Source: JAEUMD01 sp050246945 (GTDB lineage Bacteria; Pseudomonadota; Alphaproteobacteria; Rhizobiales; Hyphomicrobiaceae). From it: a stretch of 64,000 nt of DNA. Made by a program: the position numbers and the translations under genes. Position 1 is the stretch's first letter. Each line of letters begins with the position of its first letter. Of this stretch, positions 1 to 8,855 are shown in pieces. The notes beneath the pieces are model-generated. The model did not search any database and had not been told where the DNA came from. It saw only the letters and a program-made list of their open reading frames with translations. The stretch covers positions 62,001-126,000 of the forward strand of contig JBFWVC010000005.1 in NCBI GenBank assembly GCA_050246945.1. Direction: 5' to 3'.

Positions 1-189
1 AAGAAATCCGCAAAGGAAATTGAACTGTTCCACGCGCGAGTGGGCGATGCCGTGGCCGCGCATATGAAGCAGCATGAGTTCCTGGCCCGCCGGTTCATTT
101 TCTACGATGTCATAGAACGCTTCCACAAGCCGGCGCACGATGGCCGCACCGCCGATAGACTCATACAGGCATCGCGGACTTTCGTTCAT
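1..189 (-). CDS. Group II truncated hemoglobin, N-terminal 63 residues (runs off window start)
   Basis: This partial gene runs off the left edge of the window. The visible residues start MNESPRCLYESIGG and continue with a helix containing VRRLVEAFYD and then VEQFNFLCGFL. The opening Y-x-x-IGG and the FxFLCGxL helix are typical of group II (TrHbO-like) truncated hemoglobins, small heme proteins that bind O2 or NO. The distal and proximal heme residues lie outside the window, so heme binding cannot be checked. The start ATG at 189 has GGAG just upstream. It lies downstream of gmaS on the same strand, separated by a hairpin at 272-295, so it is probably a separate transcript. Confidence 0.7.
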   Translation of the reverse strand, partial: MNESPRCLYESIGGAAIVRRLVEAFYDIVENEPAGQELMLLHMRGHGIAHSRVEQFNFLCGFL

Positions 190-271
190 CTCCAAGTGTT
201 CCCTGTTGGCTTGGCTACCACCAGCTTTTGCCGTACTCGCAGGTTCTCCGACTCTCGACTTCGCGCAACAA

Positions 272-295
272 GAACACCCGCCGGTTCGGGTGTTC
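272..295 (-). terminator. Hairpin downstream of the mgs-gmaS operon
   Basis: A perfect 9-bp stem (GAACACCCG / CGGGTGTTC) with a 6-nt loop lies about 85 bases past the gmaS stop on the transcribed strand. Only a weak T-rich stretch follows it. It is a plausible terminator or mRNA-end structure separating gmaS from the hemoglobin gene. Confidence 0.5.
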
Positions 296-378
296 CTGCA
301 ATTGCTTTTCGGCATCGTACGCCCGCAGAGCCCGCCAGACCGTCCAAGCAAGCTCCAGTGGCGACCTCGCGACTCGCA

Positions 379-1755
379 TCATATGTCTAGGGTGTTATCC
401 CGTTCCCATTGCGTCATGTGCGACGCAAAGGAGTTCCATTCGGTGCGCTTAAGCTTGGCGTAAGATGCAACAAACTCCGTACCGAGCATCTCTGTCAGTT
501 CCGTGTCCTTCTCCAAATTCCTGATCGCATCGAGAAGGTTGAGCGGCAACTTTGGAGCGCCCGTGACGGTATGCCCCTCCTGATACATGTCGATATCCAG
601 GCGCTTGCCCGGATCAGCCTTGTTGTGCACACCGCTCAGACCGGCAGCGATAATCACGGCCTGCATCAGGTAGGGATTAGCTGCGCCGTCCGGAAGGCGA
701 AGCTCGAATCTGCCCTTGCCCGGCACGCGTACCATGTGGGTCCGGTTGTTGCCGGTCCAGGTCACTGAGTTGGGCGCCCATGTGGCACCTGAAATGGTGC
801 GCGGTGCATTGATCCGCTTGTATGAATTGACCGTCGGATTGGTGATGGCCGCAAGTGCCTCCGCGTGGCGCATGATGCCGCCAAGGAAGTTGTAGCCTTT
901 TGCTGAAAGACCCATCTCATCTGCAGGGTCGTAGAACCTGTTTTCCTTGCCGGCCTTGTCCCAGACCGAAATGTGGGCGTGACAACCGTTGCCGGTCAGT
1001 CCCATGAACGGCTTCGGCATGAATGTGGCCCGCAAGCCATGCTTTTCGGCAATCGATTTGGCCATGAACTTGAAGAACGCATGACGATCCGCCGTGACGA
1101 GTGAATCATCGAAGTTCCAATTCATTTCCCACTGACCATTGGCGTCCTCATGATCGTTCTGATAGGGACCCCAGCCGAGTTCGAGCATGCAGTCGCAGAT
1201 CTCAGAAATCACGTCGTAGCGACGCATCAAGGCCTGTTGGTCATAGCACGACTTGCTCGCCGTATCGGCATCGTCTGAAATCATGGTGCCGCAAGGCTTC
1301 GTCAGGAAGAACTCGCACTCGACACCGGTCTTGACGTAGAGGTCTTCCTTGGCGGCTTGCGCGATGATGTTTTTCAACACAACTCGCGGCGCCTGCGCGA
1401 CCGGCCGATCCTCCATCACGCAATCGGCGGGCACCCAGGCAACATCCTTTCGCCACGGCAATTGGATGACCGAGTTGGCATCCGGCAGGCCAAAAAGGTC
1501 GGGATCGGCGGGAGACAAGTTCAGCCATGTCGCAAAACCGGCAAACCCAGCTCCATCTTTCTCCATTTCGGCAATGGCAGCCGCAGGCACCAGCTTTGCG
1601 CGCTGCGCCCCGAAGAGATCCGTGAAGGAAATCATGAAGTAGCGGATGCCACGCTCTGCCGCGAATTCGGACAGATTTCTTGCCTTGGGAGTTTCACCCG
1701 TGAGATTCCGTGCATCACGCTTAGTCGTCCCGACTGACGGGGCTTGGTATGTCAT
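379..1755 (-). CDS. gmaS: Gamma-glutamylmethylamide synthetase (glutamine synthetase-like)
   Basis: This 458-residue glutamine synthetase family protein probably makes gamma-glutamylmethylamide from methylamine, glutamate and ATP, the entry step of the indirect methylamine pathway. Glutamine synthetase motifs are present: ECEFF (146-150), NDHEDANGQWEMNW (200-213), HAHISVW (259-265), NSYKRINAP (310-318) and RFELRLPDGAANPYL (349-363). The family alone would also allow a type III glutamine synthetase (GlnT), but the three N-methylglutamate synthase genes directly upstream on the same strand favour GmaS. The start at 1755 was chosen for its GAGG ribosome site; the frame stays open about 100 bases further upstream. 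It is 52 bases after mgsC and is the last gene of the operon. Confidence 0.88.
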   Translation of the reverse strand: MTYQAPSVGTTKRDARNLTGETPKARNLSEFAAERGIRYFMISFTDLFGAQRAKLVPAAAIAEMEKDGAGFAGFATWLNLSPADPDLFGLPDANSVIQLPWRKDVAWVPADCVMEDRPVAQAPRVVLKNIIAQAAKEDLYVKTGVECEFFLTKPCGTMISDDADTASKSCYDQQALMRRYDVISEICDCMLELGWGPYQNDHEDANGQWEMNWNFDDSLVTADRHAFFKFMAKSIAEKHGLRATFMPKPFMGLTGNGCHAHISVWDKAGKENRFYDPADEMGLSAKGYNFLGGIMRHAEALAAITNPTVNSYKRINAPRTISGATWAPNSVTWTGNNRTHMVRVPGKGRFELRLPDGAANPYLMQAVIIAAGLSGVHNKADPGKRLDIDMYQEGHTVTGAPKLPLNLLDAIRNLEKDTELTEMLGTEFVASYAKLKRTEWNSFASHMTQWERDNTLDI

Positions 1756-1807
1756 GAGCGTTACCTCGCTTAACGTTGGCAGCTGCTGCTGCGATCGAAA
1801 TATTGCG

Positions 1808-3139
1808 TCAGAAACCACCCTGCACGCCGGGGATCCAGTTCGTACCTGCAAGCGGTACACGAGCCATTGCCGCAGCCTCGAGCGTCAGCGCGCAGAGGTC
1901 TTCGGGTTCCAGATTATGTATGTTGTTATGTCCGGCGGCGCGCGCCACCGTCTGGATTTCGAGCGTCATGACCTTCAGGTAGTTTGCAAGCCGGCGGCCC
2001 GCACGAACCGGATCGAGGCGCTTTGAAAGCTCAGGGTCCTGCGTCGAGATACCGACCGGATCCCGCCCCTCATGCCAATCGTCATAACAACCAGCTGTCG
2101 TACCGAGCTTGTTATATTCGGCTTCGTAGGACGGATCGTTGTCGCCGAGCGCTGCCAATGCGGCGATGCCGATCGACACCGCATCAGCGCCGAGAGCAAG
2201 TGCCTTGGCGGCATCCGCGCCCGTCCGGATTCCGCCCGACACGATGAGCTGGACCTTCCGATGCATGCCAAGATCCTGCAGGGCCTGTACTGCCGGCCGG
2301 ATGCAAGACAAAGTCGGGAGTCCGACATTTTCGATGAAGACTTCCTGCGTTGCCGCAGTGCCGCCTTGCATGCCGTCGATCACGACGACATCCGCACCAG
2401 CCTTGACTGCAAGCGTGACGTCATAATATGGACGCGTTGCACCGACTTTCACATAGATCGGCTTTTCCCAGTCGGTAATTTCCCGCAACTCGAGAATCTT
2501 GATCTCGAGATCGTCAGGACCGGTCCAATCCGGGTGGCGACAGGCCGAACGCTGGTCGATTCCCTTCGGCAAATTGCGCATTTCTGCGACACGATCGGAA
2601 ATCTTCTGGCCCAGCAGCATGCCGCCGCCACCCGGTTTCGCACCCTGGCCAACGACCACTTCAATGGCGTCCGCCTTCCTCAGGTCGTCAGGGTTCATTC
2701 CGTAGCGTGATGGCAGGTATTGATAGACAAGCGTCTTCGACTGGCCACGCTCTTCGGGAGTCATGCCGCCGTCGCCCGTGGTGGTCGAAGTTCCGGCAAT
2801 GGACGCGCCCCGGCCGAGTGCTTCCTTTGCCGCCGCCGATAGCGCACCAAAGCTCATGCCCGCGATCGTAATCGGGATCTTGAGTTCGATCGGCTTCTTG
2901 GCAAAGCGGGTGCCGAGCGTCACGCTGGTCGAGCACTTCTCGCGATAGCCTTCCAACGGATATCGCGAAACCGACGCCCCCAGAAACAGCAGGTCGTCGA
3001 AATGCGGCACGCGCCGCTTCGCTCCACCGCCGCGGATATCATAGATACCTGTCGCAGCTGCGCGGCGGATCTCGGACAAAGTGTAATCGTCAAACGTCCA
3101 CGACTTACGCGGCGTGGTCGGCGGGTTGTGGTAGCTCAT
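1808..3139 (-). CDS. mgsC: N-methylglutamate synthase subunit C (FMN-binding glutamate synthase-like)
   Basis: This 443-residue protein matches the FMN-binding alpha/beta-barrel domain of glutamate synthase. It has PITIAGMSFGALS (89-101), a GTSTTTGDGGM loop (116-126), a VVVIDGMQGGTAATQ segment near 251-265 and SGGIRTGADAAKAL near 301-314. In N-methylglutamate synthase this subunit makes N-methylglutamate using methylamine released from gamma-glutamylmethylamide. The GltB 3Fe-4S cysteine loop is altered: Cys351 precedes PVGISTQDPEL (361-371), but the other two cysteines of the usual triad are not in the expected places. The start codon overlaps the mgsB stop by one base, indicating translational coupling. 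Confidence 0.88.
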   Translation of the reverse strand: MSYHNPPTTPRKSWTFDDYTLSEIRRAAATGIYDIRGGGAKRRVPHFDDLLFLGASVSRYPLEGYREKCSTSVTLGTRFAKKPIELKIPITIAGMSFGALSAAAKEALGRGASIAGTSTTTGDGGMTPEERGQSKTLVYQYLPSRYGMNPDDLRKADAIEVVVGQGAKPGGGGMLLGQKISDRVAEMRNLPKGIDQRSACRHPDWTGPDDLEIKILELREITDWEKPIYVKVGATRPYYDVTLAVKAGADVVVIDGMQGGTAATQEVFIENVGLPTLSCIRPAVQALQDLGMHRKVQLIVSGGIRTGADAAKALALGADAVSIGIAALAALGDNDPSYEAEYNKLGTTAGCYDDWHEGRDPVGISTQDPELSKRLDPVRAGRRLANYLKVMTLEIQTVARAAGHNNIHNLEPEDLCALTLEAAAMARVPLAGTNWIPGVQGGF

Positions 3140-3843
3140 CAGTATGCATCCGCGTTATCAATGTTGAAGTTGTAGAGCTTCCGCGCTGAACCGTAGCGCT
3201 TGAACTCGCGTGACGAAACGCCCTTAATGCCCGCCCGTTCGAGCAATGCGGTCAGTTGTTCATGGTGCTCGGGGCGCATCTCCTTTTCGATGCAATCGGC
3301 ACCGAGGCTCTTGACACTGCCGCGTACGTACAGCTTCGCCTCGTAGATCGAATCTCCGAGCGCATCGCCAGCATCTCCCAGCACCACGAGGCTTCCGGAC
3401 TGCGCCATGAATGCCGACATGTGGCCGATGTTACCCTTGACGACGATATCGATGCCCTTCATCGAAATTCCGCAGCGGGATGATGCATTCCCCTCGATCA
3501 CGAGGAGACCTCCTCGCCCGGTTGCACCGGCGTATTGGCTGGCATCCCCTTTGATGATGACCGTTCCGGACATCATGTTCTCTGCGACGCCAGGTCCGGC
3601 AGAACCGTGCACCGTGACCGTGGCCCTCTTGTTCATGCCTGCACAGTAGTAGCCGACACTGCCGCGGACCTCGATGGAGAGCGGAGCATCAACACCGACC
3701 GCGACAGCATGTGCACCGCGAGGATTGAGGATCTCTACCGGCACTTCACTTTTTGCTTCTTTGAGCAGGTGCAGTTCCTGATTCAAGTCGCGCAACCTTG
3801 AGGAAGCGAGATCGAATGTTCTCATGTTGAAGTGTTCGACCAT
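3139..3843 (-). CDS. mgsB: N-methylglutamate synthase subunit B (GltB C-terminal-like / GlxC)
   Basis: This 234-residue protein resembles the right-handed beta-helix domain at the C-terminus of glutamate synthase. Glycine-spaced repeats typical of that fold are visible (VGYYCAGMNKRATVTVHG, GPGVAENMMSGTVIIKG, GRGGLLVIEGNASSRCG, MAQSGSLVVLGDAGDALG). It is inferred to be a structural subunit between the amidotransferase (MgsA) and FMN (MgsC) subunits. The start at 3843 (MVEHFNMRTFD) was chosen because it begins 4 bases after the mgsA stop; an internal ATG at 3825 is an alternative. A longer open frame upstream lies inside mgsA and was discarded. Confidence 0.85.
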   Translation of the reverse strand: MVEHFNMRTFDLASSRLRDLNQELHLLKEAKSEVPVEILNPRGAHAVAVGVDAPLSIEVRGSVGYYCAGMNKRATVTVHGSAGPGVAENMMSGTVIIKGDASQYAGATGRGGLLVIEGNASSRCGISMKGIDIVVKGNIGHMSAFMAQSGSLVVLGDAGDALGDSIYEAKLYVRGSVKSLGADCIEKEMRPEHHEQLTALLERAGIKGVSSREFKRYGSARKLYNFNIDNADAY

Positions 3844-3847
3844 GATT

Positions 3848-4744
3848 TCAGCGCTCCCAGAAATAAGCGGTTGCCGGTTCCGGCTCCCATACGCGAGCCT
3901 TCTCGATATTCGGAAGACTAACGAGCGCGCGATACTCCGAGCCGAAGGCGACCCATTCATCGGTCTCGGCCATGACCGCCGGCTTGCACGCAATTGGATC
4001 GCGAATGACACCGAACCCGCTCTTGGTGCCAACCACGAAGTTGAAGAAGCCATCGAGATCGGCCAGGCTCTTCTCCAGCGCCTGACCGAGATTCATGCCC
4101 TGCTGCATTTGCCAGGTCAGGTAGGCGGCGGCGACTTCGCTGTCGTTCTCTGTCTCGAACGTCATGCCGTTGCGCCTGAGCTCGCGCCGAAGGCTGTTGT
4201 GATTGGACAAGGAACCGTTGTGAACAAGACATTGGTCCGGCCCTGTAGAGAAGGGATGTGCGCCAAGCGTCGTTACCGCTGACTCGGTCGCCATGCGCGT
4301 GTGACCGATTGCATGCGAGCCGGTCATCTTCGACAGATCAAACTGTGACGCGACCGCAGTCGGATATCCGACCTCTTTGTAGATCTCTATCGAATCGCCG
4401 ATGCTCATGATCCGAATGCTCGGATGGCTGGACCGCAGTTCAGCCCGAACGACATCGATCATGCTCGCTGGCACGGTAAGCACCGCGTGTGTCGACTTGA
4501 CGTGCAGGCTTGCCTCAACGCCCGTGACCTTCTTGAGATCCGCACAGAGGCCGGCAAAATCCGTTTCCGGATTGGCCGACTGCAGGGTCATCTTCGTTTC
4601 GCCCGAGCGTGACCCGCTATAGACGGCGAAACCGGCCGAGTCCGGCCCACGCTCGCACATCGTTGCAAGCATGGTCGATACCATGCTGCCCAACTTTGGC
4701 TCGAGCGACTTTTCCTTCAGAAAGAGGCCAACGATTCCACACAT
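3848..4744 (-). CDS. mgsA: N-methylglutamate synthase subunit A (class II glutamine amidotransferase)
   Basis: This 298-residue class II glutamine amidotransferase starts MCGIVG, so removal of Met exposes the N-terminal nucleophile Cys2; the start at 4744 was chosen for that reason, with an AGG-rich ribosome site upstream. Further motifs are CERGPDSAGFAVY, HAIGHTRMATES, HPFSTGPDQCLVHNGSLSN and ENDSEVAAAYL, the usual Ntn-amidotransferase set. In this complex it would release the amide group of gamma-glutamylmethylamide. It is the first gene of mgsA-mgsB-mgsC-gmaS. The N-methylglutamate dehydrogenase genes (mgdABCD), often nearby, are not in the window. Confidence 0.88.
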   Translation of the reverse strand: MCGIVGLFLKEKSLEPKLGSMVSTMLATMCERGPDSAGFAVYSGSRSGETKMTLQSANPETDFAGLCADLKKVTGVEASLHVKSTHAVLTVPASMIDVVRAELRSSHPSIRIMSIGDSIEIYKEVGYPTAVASQFDLSKMTGSHAIGHTRMATESAVTTLGAHPFSTGPDQCLVHNGSLSNHNSLRRELRRNGMTFETENDSEVAAAYLTWQMQQGMNLGQALEKSLADLDGFFNFVVGTKSGFGVIRDPIACKPAVMAETDEWVAFGSEYRALVSLPNIEKARVWEPEPATAYFWER

Positions 4745-4777
4745 GGGTGCCTGCCTTGGTTTCAATTGTGATGCTGG

Positions 4778-4806
4778 ACGCTAGCAGAGGCCATGACGCC
4801 CGTCAA
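4778..4806 (-). promoter_or_regulatory. Sigma70-type promoter of the mgs-gmaS operon
   Basis: Read on the minus strand, TTGACG (4806-4801) is followed after exactly 17 bases by TAGCGT (4783-4778), a good match to alphaproteobacterial housekeeping promoters. Transcription would start near 4771, about 27 bases before the mgsA start codon. Confidence 0.6.
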
Positions 4807-5586
4807 CTGTCGCGAAAACTTTTTTCTTGAGAGGCAACTTTTCCAGACGGCTCGAATGACGTGCAACGTCGCTTGGCGCCTCAACCGCGACCCGCCGACC
4901 AGCGCCGGCCAAGATTAGCAACGGAAGCCACCCATTCCGTCTTGGAAGCTGATAGCGCGCGACCTCGTAGTCGGCTCCGCAGCCGCTCCATTGTGCTATG
5001 CGCGCGCCGGCGAACCGTTTCCACCACCTGCAGAGACCGCGTTCGAAACGTGTGAAACGCGAACGATCGTGGCCTCCCGCAGTCGACCACCTCGTCGAAG
5101 TTGCTTAGTTCAATGGGGAAGCGCGCGGTGACGACGGCTTGGCAGAGCTCGGCTCGCGCTTCTTCTGAGCGCAGGTTCGCTGTTTTAATCCTGGCCGGTT
5201 TGCCAACCCCAATGCAGCGTCCTCGCTTGCCGGTCGTTGGATCCACACAAAGCATGTGCGCTCGGTGTTGCTTCGGACCCACGACAATATGCGTCGCGGG
5301 CGACAAGCGTCTTCGCAGCAATATTGCATCTCTCCCAATCGACCTTGAACGCTCGGACACGTCGTCCGGCACCAGCGTGTCAACGCAAGATTACTCCGCA
5401 TGCACCGCGTCGCCGCGCAAAATATCGACCTGCAAGCTCAGATTTAATTTCGGAATATCAAAGGCATCAAGAATATTGCATCGCACAATAAATTTCAGTA
5501 AAGGTGTTTATCGGCGTTGGAAAAAATGCAGATCTCAGAACGGCGCCATCCCAGCATGTGCAATGCAACAACGATTGGAGCTTGCG
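4807..5586. other. Long intergenic region between mgsA and the phasin gene
   Basis: About 780 bases separate the divergent mgs operon and phasin gene. Open frames exist on both strands (for example minus 4881-5372, 163 codons), but their Arg/Ala-rich composition, lack of a recognisable domain and weak start context do not support a gene. The region becomes AT-richer just before the phasin gene and probably holds its promoter and any methylamine-responsive control sites. Confidence 0.4.
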
Positions 5587-6042
5587 ATGAGCGGACAACA
5601 ATTCGACCTGAACCAGCAGTTGCTGGCGGCAGCCAAGGATGCACGTATTCCAGACGAAATACAGGAACTCACGCAACAGGGCGTGGCGAAGTCGCGGGAA
5701 TTCTATCGGCAGTTCAATGCCGCCGCGTCAGCACAAGTGAAGGCACTCGAGGATTTCCTGCAAACCACGCAGGCAGGATTGAAATCCCTGTCTGAAAAGA
5801 TCGGGGCGAACGCGGCCGCCAACACCGAGGCCGCATTTGAGGCGGCCAAGGCCATCGCACGCGCCAAGACGATCCCAGAGGCCGGCCGACTGCAGGCAGA
5901 ATTCATGCAGCAGCAGTTCGCCGCCGCGACTGCCCAGGCACAAGAGCTTTTCGAACTTTCAATCAAGTTGTCGCAACGGACTATCGAGGCGGCGAGCGAG
6001 GCCACCTCGAATTCGTTCAATAAGATCGACAGGTCCAGTTGA
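5587..6042 (+). CDS. Phasin family protein
   Basis: This 151-residue protein is almost entirely alpha-helical, Ala/Gln/Glu-rich and cysteine-free. It has repeated heptad-like stretches (AAASAQVKALEDFLQTTQ, AAANTEAAFEAAKAIARAK, AAATAQAQELFELSIKLSQR) typical of Phasin_2 proteins, which coat polyhydroxyalkanoate granules. The start at 5587 has GGAG a few bases upstream; the much longer upstream frame has a different composition and was not used. PHA storage is common in methylotrophic Hyphomicrobiales. No PHA synthase gene is near, so the granule role rests on family similarity. Confidence 0.8.
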   Translation: MSGQQFDLNQQLLAAAKDARIPDEIQELTQQGVAKSREFYRQFNAAASAQVKALEDFLQTTQAGLKSLSEKIGANAAANTEAAFEAAKAIARAKTIPEAGRLQAEFMQQQFAAATAQAQELFELSIKLSQRTIEAASEATSNSFNKIDRSS

Positions 6043-6430
6043 TCGGGCAGCGCCACGCATAAATCCAACCCGACCCAGCGCAATAGGGCGTCCTGTTCGG
6101 TCGATGACTTGCTACAGCCGCATTATCTCGGTGCGTGCTGAAGCGTGGCGCAAATGGTGCGGCTGCCAAGAGAATTCTGCTCTGATTGCAGGATCTCTGG
6201 CATGGCGCCAAGCATGCACAGCATATGCGAGCCGAGACCGCGCAGCAAAATTTGCCGCGGCCGACGACCCGTCGGCCAGGCAAATCCAGCCTGTCTTGGG
6301 TCAATTGTCGTTGGATCCAAACCCGAGCGAATGCACGTCCCGCAAGATTTCGCAGCGGAGTTGCGACAGTGACATCCATAAAAGCAAGGACCGAAGCGTC
6401 GGGAGCGAATCTGAAAATTCGCGACATGCC
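6043..6430. other. Intergenic region between convergent phasin and eutC genes
   Basis: These 388 bases hold only short overlapping frames with no recognisable protein, and no family A, B or C repeat. No clear terminator was identified by eye. Confidence 0.4.
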
Positions 6431-7219
6431 TTAGCCGCTGTTCCCCTCAGGACCATGCATGGCCTTCGATGTTTGGAGTTCGGCGACGCTGCGATCTTTG
6501 AGCCCGATGCCTGTCAACTGCATCCCGAGCGCCGCCTCGATGAGCCAAGCGAGATTGGACGCAGCAACGGCCGGCGAAAGGCCGCCCGTCCGGATGTTCG
6601 AAATGCAGTTGCGCTCCGCGTCCGTCCGGCCGGACCGCGGTCCGTATGTCAGATACACGCTCAGACTATCGGCCGCGGAAAGTCCCGGCCGCTCGCCGAT
6701 GAGCACCGCCACGAGCCGAGCGCCGAGCAATTCCCCGACCTCATCGCCCAGCGCCACTCGAGCGCTTTCCGCGATCACGACAGGGCCCAGCCGAAGGCCA
6801 ATCTTCTTCAAATGGGGTAGTAACGCGCTCAACAGAGCCGGTGCGTTTGCCGTTACCGCGGTGGCCGAAAGACCATCGCCAATCATGACAGCCAGATCGC
6901 ACGTCCCGCCTCGTGCTGTCGTCAGACGTTCGCGCGAAGGGGCGTCGAGCAGGCGACCGAGGTCCGGCCGCCCGAGATAGCTGACACGATCGCTTGCCAG
7001 GCTGCTTGCTTCGATGCTCATCAGTCCAAGCATCTCCAGCCGGCGAGCCATCTCCACCCGGTCAAGACGCGCATGCACCGCGTCGCGCGCCTGGGCATGG
7101 GCCAATGCAAATGAAAGCACCTCCCGCGTCGGCAGCGACGCCCCGACGCGGCCAATTGCTATGCGCGCGGGCGTCCACGCGCCGAGAAGCGCCCAGGGAT
7201 CTCGCGGTATCCCTGTCAT
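6431..7219 (-). CDS. eutC: Ethanolamine ammonia-lyase small (light) subunit
   Basis: This 262-residue protein matches EutC, the small subunit of adenosylcobalamin-dependent ethanolamine ammonia-lyase, which converts ethanolamine to acetaldehyde and ammonia. Typical segments are AHAQARDAVHARLD, DRVSYLGRPDLGRLL, DLAVMIGDGLSATAV, LTYGPRSGRTDAERNCISN and a C-terminal region ending IGLKDRS. The start ATG overlaps the eutB stop (ATGA), so the subunits are translationally coupled. No microcompartment shell genes, eutA reactivase or aldehyde dehydrogenase lie nearby, pointing to a minimal cytosolic route that supplies nitrogen. Confidence 0.92.
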   Translation of the reverse strand: MTGIPRDPWALLGAWTPARIAIGRVGASLPTREVLSFALAHAQARDAVHARLDRVEMARRLEMLGLMSIEASSLASDRVSYLGRPDLGRLLDAPSRERLTTARGGTCDLAVMIGDGLSATAVTANAPALLSALLPHLKKIGLRLGPVVIAESARVALGDEVGELLGARLVAVLIGERPGLSAADSLSVYLTYGPRSGRTDAERNCISNIRTGGLSPAVAASNLAWLIEAALGMQLTGIGLKDRSVAELQTSKAMHGPEGNSG

Positions 7220-8613
7220 CGCGCTGGTTCCCCCGCCGCAGCCGCGTCCGCGATCAGCCGGTGGCCTGCGGTGGCTGGCAAAAGACGCCCCAAGCTATTG
7301 GTGATGGCCATGTCGGTTAGCCAAGACTCGAACTCTGGTGCGCGCTTGAGGCCAAACGCTTCGCGCACGAACAAGGCGTCGTGAAATGAAGTCGATTGGT
7401 AGCCGAGCATCACATCGTCCGCTCCCGGCACCCCCATGATGTAGGTGACGCCCGCGGCAGCAAGTGCGGTGAGCACAATGTCCATATCATCCTGATCGGC
7501 CTCGGCGTGGTTTGTGTAGCAGACGTCCACACCCATCGGCAGCCCCATCAACTTCCCACAAAAATGATCTTCCAGCGCCGCGCGGAGAATCTCCTTGCCG
7601 TCATAGAGGTACTCAGGTCCGATAAAGCCAACGACCGAATTGACGAGGAGGGGATCGAACGCCCGGGCCAGCGCGTAGGCACGCACCTCGCAGGTCTGCT
7701 GGTCGATACCGTGATGGGCCCCGGCAGACAGCGCTGATCCCTGGCCCGTCTCGAAATACATCACGTTTTGGCCGACGGTTCCGCGTTTCAGTCCACGCGC
7801 AGCATCGTTGGCTTCGCGCAGCACGTCGATTGTGATCCCGAAAGAGCGGTTGGTTGCTTCCGTGCCTCCGATTGATTGGAAGACGAGGTCAACAGGCACA
7901 CCTGACGCCATCAGATCCAGTGCCGTCGTCACGTGACACAGAACGCAGCCCTGGGTAGGAATCGAGTAGCGATGAATGAGATCGTCGAGCAGCCGCAGCA
8001 GGCCCTCGACACGCGCCGGCTGATCCGTCGCGGGATTGATGCCTATGACCGCATCGCCGCAACCATACATCAGGCCGTCGGCGATCGAGGCCAGAATCCC
8101 GGTGGCGTCATCGGTCGGGTGGTTTGGCTGCAGCCGCACCGCCATGGTTCCGGGAAGGCCGATGGTATTGCGGAATGCTGTCGTCAGCTGGCACTTGCGG
8201 GCCGCAAGAATAAGGTCCTGGTTGCGCATCAGCTTCGACACTGCGGCCGCCATCTCTGGCGTGAAGGCTGGTGCCAGATCCGAGAGCAAAGCCGCATCCG
8301 TCTCGCGTGACAAGAGGAACTCCCGGAATTCACCGATCGTCATGTGTGCGACCCGAGCGAAGGCGCGCACGTCATGTGAATCGAGGATCAGGCGCGTGAT
8401 TTCGTCGTCTTCATAGGGTATCAGCGGCTCTGCGAGAATCGCAGACAGCGGGATGTCTGCGAGCGCCAGCTTGGCTGCAACGTTTTCTTCCGCTGTCTCT
8501 GCTGCGATGCCAGCCAGCCGATCGCCCGCGCGTGGTGGCGACGCCTTTGCCAGAAGCGTCTTCAGAGACGGGAATGAGTATTTCGTGCTGCCAACAGTGT
8601 GCGAATAGGTCAT
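7216..8613 (-). CDS. eutB: Ethanolamine ammonia-lyase large (heavy) subunit
   Basis: This 465-residue protein matches EutB, the TIM-barrel catalytic subunit that binds ethanolamine and the corrin ring of adenosylcobalamin with EutC. Family segments include LLAKASPPRAGDRLAGIAA, LIPYEDDEITRLILDSHD, QGSALSAGAHHGIDQQTCE, VVGFIGPEYLYDGKEI and YITMGVPGADDVMLGYQ-like sequence near the C-terminus (here YIMGVPGADDVMLGYQ). The start at 8613 (MTYSHTVGSTKYSF) matches the usual EutB N-terminus; the frame is open further upstream without resemblance to EutB. Together with eutC it forms a two-gene operon facing away from the bactofilin gene. Confidence 0.92.
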   Translation of the reverse strand: MTYSHTVGSTKYSFPSLKTLLAKASPPRAGDRLAGIAAETAEENVAAKLALADIPLSAILAEPLIPYEDDEITRLILDSHDVRAFARVAHMTIGEFREFLLSRETDAALLSDLAPAFTPEMAAAVSKLMRNQDLILAARKCQLTTAFRNTIGLPGTMAVRLQPNHPTDDATGILASIADGLMYGCGDAVIGINPATDQPARVEGLLRLLDDLIHRYSIPTQGCVLCHVTTALDLMASGVPVDLVFQSIGGTEATNRSFGITIDVLREANDAARGLKRGTVGQNVMYFETGQGSALSAGAHHGIDQQTCEVRAYALARAFDPLLVNSVVGFIGPEYLYDGKEILRAALEDHFCGKLMGLPMGVDVCYTNHAEADQDDMDIVLTALAAAGVTYIMGVPGADDVMLGYQSTSFHDALFVREAFGLKRAPEFESWLTDMAITNSLGRLLPATAGHRLIADAAAAGEPAR

Positions 8614-8855
8614 GCCGGCCCGCCCTGCGATTTCCACCACATCAGGCAACGCGCTGGTGCCTGTCAAGCAGGGGCAAGGGGTCGCCGCTTCGTGAGATCC
8701 AACAGGGCGGACCGCAAGATCAGCTGATGAGCCAAGTAAGGTACGCCGCACATATTTCTCGATACCGAGTGCGGGCCCACCCATTCTTTGGTCTTGCCAG
8801 CACCCCGGCTTCCTGGATAATCACGAGAAGGATCGTCTCCACCGGTTTTAGTTCC

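Noticed and set aside
4881..5372. Minus-strand frame of 163 codons upstream of mgsA
   Set aside because: Arg/Ala-rich composition, no domain, no convincing ribosome site; left as intergenic, though a real gene cannot be fully excluded.
5101..5586. N-terminal extension of the phasin frame
   Set aside because: The extension has a different composition (Cys, Arg, Ser-rich) and the ATG at 5587 has a good ribosome site and the family length.
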